From [Clostridium] symbiosum (GTDB lineage: Bacteria; Bacillota; Clostridia; Lachnospirales; Lachnospiraceae), in assembly GCA_021769625.1 (NCBI GenBank), contig JAETSN010000023.1, forward strand, positions 1 through 57,914: DNA of 57,914 bases. The letters run 5' to 3'. The translations under genes and the position numbers were made by a program. Below the pieces are notes generated by a model. That model ran no database searches and was not told where the DNA came from. It saw nothing but the letters and a program-made list of their open reading frames with translations. This document shows, one piece after another, positions 54,217-57,914 of the stretch; within the stretch, counting starts at the first letter, position 1; each line of letters starts with the position of its first letter.

Positions 54217-54240
54217 GTATCACAGCAGCCCCTGTGATAC
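54217..54240. promoter_or_regulatory. 9-bp perfect inverted repeat upstream of cysE
   Basis: GTATCACAG (54217-54225) and CTGTGATAC (54232-54240) pair across a 6-nt loop, about 210 nt before the cysE start codon. There is no T-run, so an operator is more likely than a terminator. A minus-strand TATAAT-like element lies closer to the gene. The rest of 54012-54260 holds nothing else I can support. Confidence 0.4.
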
Positions 54241-54260
54241 AAGAGACGCAGCCTCCTTTT

Positions 54261-54490
54261 ATATCAGTTAATGCCATCAAACAGCCGGGAGGAAAATCAA
54301 ATCCTCAAGGAGTCCCTGCAGCAACGTCAGCACAATTGGCAAATGTGAAATTTAAAAAGCAAAATTTCACATAGTCCCTCACGAGCCTAGTACTGCTACG
54401 TTGCAGCCAGCTCTGTTTCTCAAGAGCTTGAGCGCTGAGCGTGACGACGGAGGATTTGATTTTCCTCCCGGCGTCCGCTGCCGTTAACTG
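54261..54490 (-). repeat. Structured intergenic repeat, copy E
   Basis: Perfect 23-bp arms: GCCGGGAGGAAAATCAAATC+CTC (54284-54306) and the complement at 54450-54472, with an outer CAGTTAA/TTAACTG helix (54265-54271, 54484-54490). The core has GCAACGT/ACGTTGC, CTAGGCTCGTGAGGGAC (minus strand), an ATGTGAAATTT hairpin shared with copy B, and an AGCTCT/AGAGCT hairpin. The arm begins 36 nt after the ispF stop codon. Confidence 0.9.
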
Positions 54491-54508
54491 GCTCTGTAGG
54501 CTGAACTT

Positions 54509-55045
54509 TTACTCCCGTTTCGGGCATCCGCTGCAGCTTCCGCAGCCGGAGACATTTTCTGCGTGGAGTTCCATCGGCGTTGTCAGAAGGCAGGCCGCCT
54601 GCGCGGAAATGCCCTCCCCCTTTCCGGTAAAGCCGAGTCCCTCTTCCGTCGTCGCCTTTACGCTGATCTGGGAAAGATCGATCTGCAGCGCCTCCGCGAT
54701 ATTCTCCCGCATCTTATCGATATGGGGACGCATCTTGGGCGCCTGGGCAATGATCGTGGCATCGATGTTTTCGATCAGGAAAGTATGTTCCTCCAACAGG
54801 GCCCCGACTTTTTTCAAAAGTTCCACGGACGAGATCCCGCGGTACGCTTCATCCGTATCCGGAAAATGCTTCCCGATATCCCCGAGGGCCGCCGCACCGA
54901 GCAGCGCATCCATAACGGCGTGCAGCAGCACATCCGCGTCGGAATGCCCGAGAAGCCCCTTCTCATAAGGGATCTCCACGCCTCCTATGATACATTTTCT
55001 GCCTTCCGCAAGTCTGTGGACATCATAGCCCGTTCCTATCCTCAT
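54509..55045 (-). CDS. ispF: 2-C-methyl-D-erythritol 2,4-cyclodiphosphate synthase
   Basis: 178 residues, slightly longer than the usual 155-160. Motifs are [11 protein letters not shown] (metal-binding D and H), [31 protein letters not shown] and [20 protein letters not shown]. It catalyses the ring-forming step of the non-mevalonate isoprenoid pathway. The extra C-terminus ends [11 protein letters not shown], a Cys-rich tail not typical of the family. GGAGATCGC precedes the ATG. Confidence 0.95.
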   Translation of the reverse strand: MRIGTGYDVHRLAEGRKCIIGGVEIPYEKGLLGHSDADVLLHAVMDALLGAAALGDIGKHFPDTDEAYRGISSVELLKKVGALLEEHTFLIENIDATIIAQAPKMRPHIDKMRENIAEALQIDLSQISVKATTEEGLGFTGKGEGISAQAACLLTTPMELHAENVSGCGSCSGCPKRE

Positions 55046-55199
55046 ACGCGATCTCCTGTCCGTTCTGCCTTTTCGCTCTGCTTTTCTGCTCTGTCTTTTC
55101 GTTCTGTTCTCCTGCCCGGATATCCGCTTTCGCTCTCCCCGGCTTTCCCTGCCTGCAGCCGTCTGCTTTCCGCTTTCTCTTCCGCTCTCCCTGCCTGCT
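55046..55199 (-). other. Purine-rich spacer between the SUV3-like helicase and ispF
   Basis: The minus strand is almost entirely A and G, with degenerate units of GCAGAGCGAAAAG type. It continues the Lys/Arg/Glu-rich tail of the helicase past its stop codon in composition, so it may once have been coding. It ends in the ispF ribosome binding site. Confidence 0.5.
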
Positions 55200-57311
55200 T
55201 CAGCTCTCTTTGCCTTCTCCGGCTGCGGCGGCCTGCCTGGGCCGTATCCGCCTTCTTCTGTGGCTGCCGCCGGGCTTTTTCATCTCTTTTTCCGGCTTCT
55301 GCATCTTTCTGCGCCGCTCCTGTTCTCTGCCGTTCTCGCCCTCATGCCCCTTCCTGCTGCCGAGCAGCGAAAACTTCCTGCCGCTCCCGTGGCATTCTTC
55401 GCAGACCGTGAACCCGTAACCGAAAGGCAGCGGTTTGCCGCAGTATTTACACTTCTGAATATAGTCTTTTTTATTTTTCAACAGATACCGCATAATGGTA
55501 TCTTCCGTCTTTTCCCGCTCCCTGGCAAGACGCTCCGCATCCATCTCCTTACCCAGCCTGGTGGAAAACTGATGGTACAGATCCAGCATCTTGTAGAAAG
55601 TCTCATATTTCATGATGCCCTTATCGGTACACATGGAAAGCGCCGGAAAATGGAGCGATACGTCCGCCGTGTACGTCTCGCAGTAATAAAGCCACAGATC
55701 CACGATATCCCTGTTCTTGATATCGATGGAACAGGTCAGCATCCGGTAGAGCGTGCGCTTGTCATCAAAGCCGTCGATATCCTTCCGCTCCTTATAGGCG
55801 CGCTCATAGAGAAACAACATCTCATCGATACTGATCTTCTCAAAAGGCGGTGAAGGCTCCACCGATTTCCAGACCTTCAGGATCGTATCCAGCGGGTCCT
55901 CCATATCCAGCAACACATGGGGAAAGCCCAGGCTCACCCGGCTGATCGGCTCCTCCTCCTTTGCGTAACGCTCTCTGACATACTGAAGCTCTTCCTCGCC
56001 AGCCGCGTTCACATAGCCGGTATCATAAATGCCGTAGCGCCCGGCGCGGCCGGCGATCTGCTTGATCTCGGGCACCTCCAGCTTCCGTTTCTGATGCCCG
56101 TCATATTTCTCGATCTGGACAAAAACGATCCGCCTGACAGGAAGATTAAGTCCCATCCCGATGGCGTCCGTGGACACCACCACCCTGCTTTCCTTTTCCG
56201 TAAACAGTTTAATCTGTCTTCTTCTGATCTCCGGCGGCAGGGAGCCGTAGATCACGCTGGTGCGGATACCCTCCCGCTCCAGACGGCCCGCGATATCCAG
56301 CACCGCCCGCTTCGTAAACAGGATCAGCGCATCCCCGTCCTGCACATCCTCCGGGAACCGGAAAGCCTCCTGTTCACAGACCAGTTTCGTCATCCTCTCA
56401 TAGTGATGGATCTCCGTGCTGTCTCCGCACAGGGAGATCAGGTGCGTTACCACCTTCTCCGCCGCAGGGCTCATACAGATATGGATCTCCTTCGCTTTTA
56501 CACCCAGTATCGCCCGCGTCCAGGAATGCCCCCTGTCCTCGTCGGCTATCATCTGCGCCTCATCAATGACAACAATGTCATATTCTTTTTCAATGTCCAG
56601 CATTTCGATCGTGGAAGAGATCACGCGGCTGTTCTCCTCAAAGATATACTCTTCCCCGGTGAGCATGCTGCAGGGCACCCCCGCCTCCATCATCCGTTCA
56701 TACACTTCCAGCGCAAGAAGCCGCAAAGGTCCTAAATAAGTGCCGTTCTCCGAAGTTTTCAGCCGCTCCAGCGCCTGATAGGTCTTTCCGCAATTAGTGG
56801 GCCCCACATGCAGGATGAAGTGCCGCTCCATAGCCAGCGCTTCCTGAAACTCCGTCTCCGGATTCATCGGAACCATGTCGATGATCTCTCCCCGGATCCC
56901 CACATCCGCGTAGCTTCTCGACAGATCCCTGATCGTCCTTCTGCAGATCTCAAAAGGCAGCTCCGTCCTCAAATACTCTAAAAACTTTCCTGTGATGATC
57001 TCCGCTTCCGAATCCGTCAGTTCCGCCATATCCAACCGCACCAGTTCGGGCAGCAGCATATCCCGGATCTCCATCATGGCAATCTGGTTTTTCTCACGAA
57101 AAGCGTAATAACTGACATTTCTGATCTGCCTGTGGTAATCTTCCAGCTTCGCTTTCTTTATTTTTGCCGAACCTGTTCTTTTTAATTCCTGAAAAAGTGA
57201 TTTGATCCTTTTTTCATAGGAACTTTTTCCGTCATTTTTTTTCTTCTTTAATTTCAGCGCACTGTCTCTGTACTGCGTGAAATAAAACTGTACCAGCTTG
57301 TCCTGTTGTAC
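55200..57311 (-). CDS. SUV3-like DExH RNA helicase
   Basis: About 703 residues from ATG 57311 ([20 protein letters not shown]), preceded by a modest AGCAGG; a TTG 12 codons earlier is possible. Motif I is GPTNCGKT, the NCGKT form typical of SUV3; motif II is VIDEAQM, and motif [12 protein letters not shown]. The N-terminal 150 residues are helical. Near the C-terminus [20 protein letters not shown] is a zinc-ribbon-like motif, followed by a low-complexity basic tail. Such bacterial proteins are common in Clostridia; a role in RNA turnover is inferred from the family. Confidence 0.88.
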   Translation of the reverse strand, partial: VQQDKLVQFYFTQYRDSALKLKKKKNDGKSSYEKRIKSLFQELKRTGSAKIKKAKLEDYHRQIRNVSYYAFREKNQIAMMEIRDMLLPELVRLDMAELTDSEAEIITGKFLEYLRTELPFEICRRTIRDLSRSYADVGIRGEIIDMVPMNPETEFQEALAMERHFILHVGPTNCGKTYQALERLKTSENGTYLGPLRLLALEVYERMMEAGVPCSMLTGEEYIFEENSRVISSTIEMLDIEKEYDIVVIDEAQMIADEDRGHSWTRAILGVKAKEIHICMSPAAEKVVTHLISLCGDSTEIHHYERMTKLVCEQEAFRFPEDVQDGDALILFTKRAVLDIAGRLEREGIRTSVIYGSLPPEIRRRQIKLFTEKESRVVVSTDAIGMGLNLPVRRIVFVQIEKYDGHQKRKLEVPEIKQIAGRAGRYGIYDTGYVNAAGEEELQYVRERYAKEEEPISRVSLGFPHVLLDMEDPLDTILKVWKSVEPSPPFEKISIDEMLFLYERAYKERKDIDGFDDKRTLYRMLTCSIDIKNRDIVDLWLYYCETYTADVSLHFPALSMCTDKGIMKYETFYKMLDLYHQFSTRLGKEMDAERLAREREKTEDTIMRYLLKNKKDYIQKCKYCGKPLPFGYGFTVCEECHGSGRKFSLLGSRKGHEGENGREQERRRKMQKPEKEMKKPGGSHRRRRIRPRQAAAAGEGKES

Positions 57312-57424
57312 CATATAAACCTGCTTTCTGTTTTTGTCGCCTCCCAAGATACGTGAAAACCGATTGCTCCGCCCTTCGGGCTCCCACGTCTGCCGCCGAT
57401 ATTCGCAATCCGGGCTATCACCGT

Positions 57425-57453
57425 AAAAAAGCCTTGAAAAATTTCAAGGCTTT
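57425..57453 (-). terminator. Terminator of the tRNA operon
   Basis: On the minus strand AAAGCCTTGAAA pairs with TTTCAAGGCTTT and is followed by TTTTTT overlapping the stem end (57425-57430). It comes 4 nt after the 3' end of tRNA-Met. Confidence 0.85.
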
Positions 57454-57457
57454 ACAG

Positions 57458-57531
57458 TAGCGAGAGAGAGACTTGAACTCTCAACCTCCCGGGTATGAAC
57501 CGGACGCTCTAGCCAGTTGAGCCATCTCGCC
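57458..57531 (-). tRNA. tRNA-Met (CAT anticodon)
   Basis: A 74-nt cloverleaf with acceptor GGCGAGA/TCTCGCT, discriminator A, anticodon stem TCCGG/CCGGG and loop TTCATAC. The first base pair is G-U rather than the unpaired C-A of initiator tRNA, so it is elongator Met or possibly the lysidine-modified Ile2. CCA is not encoded. Confidence 0.9.
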
Positions 57532-57559
57532 ATATATCATACAAATTTTTCGTTTTAAA

Positions 57560-57632
57560 TGGGACCTATAGGGCTCGAACCTATGACCCTCTGCTTGTAA
57601 GGCAGATGCTCTCCCAGCTGAGCTAAGATCCC
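57560..57632 (-). tRNA. tRNA-Val (TAC anticodon)
   Basis: A 73-nt cloverleaf with acceptor GGGATCT/AGGTCCC, D-arm GCTCAGCTGGGAGAGC, anticodon stem CTGCC/..GCAG with loop containing TAC, and T-loop GGTTCGAGCC. It precedes tRNA-Met by 28 nt in the same transcript. Confidence 0.93.
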
Positions 57633-57687
57633 ATCGAACTCGGTTCGCCGCAGTAAAATAACTCGGAAATTATCTGACTGCCTTGCT

Positions 57688-57717
57688 AGTATACAATCAA
57701 ATACCCCTGCTTGTCAA
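57688..57717 (-). promoter_or_regulatory. tRNA operon promoter
   Basis: Minus-strand TTGACA (57712-57717), 18-bp spacer, TATACT (57688-57693), about 55 nt before tRNA-Val. Confidence 0.75.
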
Positions 57718-57736
57718 CAACTTTTTTCAGAAAATA

Positions 57737-57775
57737 ACAAAAATGGTAACTGTTCAGCCTCCTATACCATTTTGT
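57737..57775. repeat. Hairpin next to repeat copy F
   Basis: AACAAAAATGGTA pairs with TACCATTTTGTT, one bulged A, 15-nt loop. On the plus strand it is not followed by a T-run; on the minus strand the arm is T-rich, so it may terminate a transcript entering from beyond the window. Confidence 0.5.
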
Positions 57776-57777
57776 TA

Positions 57778-57914
57778 GTGGCAGCGGACGCCGGGAGAAA
57801 AATCAAATCCTCCGTCGCCACGCTTGCGCTCCGGGCTGCAACGTAGCGGTACTAGGCTCGTGAAATACCTCGCCAAGTGCCGACGTTGCTGCAGGGGCTC
57901 CTTGAGGATTTGAT
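57778..57914 (+). repeat. Structured intergenic repeat, copy F (cut by the window edge)
   Basis: The left arm CCGGGAGAAAAATCAAATCC+TC (from 57791) has its complement starting GAGGATTTGAT at 57904, where the window ends. The core has CGTCGCCACGCTTGCGCTCC, GCGGTACTAGGCTCGTGAA and a GCAACGT/ACGTTGC inner helix. It is closest to copy E. Confidence 0.85.

Noticed and set aside
53992-54237. 81-codon plus-strand frame upstream of cysE
   Set aside because: It starts inside cysE antisense, has no RBS and ends in the inverted repeat; no family resemblance.
53091-54508. T-box leader for cysS or cysE
   Set aside because: Neither gap contains the T-box antiterminator sequence (TGGNACCGCG) or a specifier stem; the structure present is repeat copies D and E.
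19128-57914. The structured repeats as ordinary MITEs or REP sequences
   Set aside because: MITE terminal repeats are conserved in sequence between copies, while here the arms differ completely and only the core is shared. REP units are far shorter. The mobile interpretation is kept open, but not as a simple MITE.

Overview
The window looks like chromosomal DNA from a Clostridia-class Bacillota, most probably Lachnospiraceae. The evidence is a group B-type [FeFe] hydrogenase with hydE, hydF and hydG, a SigH-type sporulation sigma factor, an ispF-cysE-cysS-mrnC-rlmB-sigH neighbourhood as in other Firmicutes, AGGAGG ribosome binding sites, TTGACA/TATAAT promoters and a yybP-ykoY leader. No prophage, complete insertion sequence or CRISPR array was seen.

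Layout. (1) 1-13 kb is an accessory and decaying region. It holds a partial ATPase, a sirtuin of the SirTM type, a nitroreductase and a radical SAM/SPASM enzyme, a Ca/Na-type antiporter under a Mn2+ riboswitch, a HipA-like kinase with an HTH partner, several unknown acidic proteins, a calcineurin-type phosphatase and a small sigma factor. Between them lie remnants: a RelE-like toxin, an HxlR regulator, a second phosphatase, a SpoVK/CbxX-like AAA+ ATPase and a WYL regulator, the last two with their centres deleted. (2) 13-19 kb has an Rpn-family nuclease, carB/carA and a PAP2 phosphatase. (3) 19-29 kb is the [FeFe] hydrogenase region (hydrogenase, hydF, hydG, hydE) interspersed with a RhuM pseudogene, two GNAT acetyltransferases, and LysE and EamA transporters. 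HydE and HydF carry lineage-specific tandem-repeat insertions. (4) 29-36 kb has an AI-2E family permease, an orphan RelB antitoxin whose toxin is almost gone, purL and a TetR regulator. (5) 36-47 kb has a 763-residue protein with a cyclic-nucleotide-binding-like N-terminus, a second PAP2-like enzyme, a secreted protein, and an RND pump with adaptor and TetR regulator. (6) 46-58 kb is the conserved housekeeping cluster sigH/rlmB/mrnC/cysS/cysE/ispF, interrupted between sigH and rlmB by an oppositely oriented helicase-nuclease gene, followed by an SUV3-like RNA helicase and two tRNAs.

The most striking unexplained signal is a family of six intergenic elements of about 140-230 bp (copies A-F at about 19.2, 38.7, 39.9, 53.2, 54.4 and 57.8 kb). 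Each is closed by a 20-24 bp, nearly perfect inverted repeat whose sequence differs between copies, while the internal core is conserved. Two close copies show compensatory changes in the arms. Five of the six begin 18-36 nt after the stop codon of a gene and are oriented the same way relative to that gene. This points to a structured RNA, or a structure-dependent mobile element, settling in 3' untranslated regions. I do not recognise the family.

All functional calls come from reading the sequence and from memory of protein families. No database search was run.
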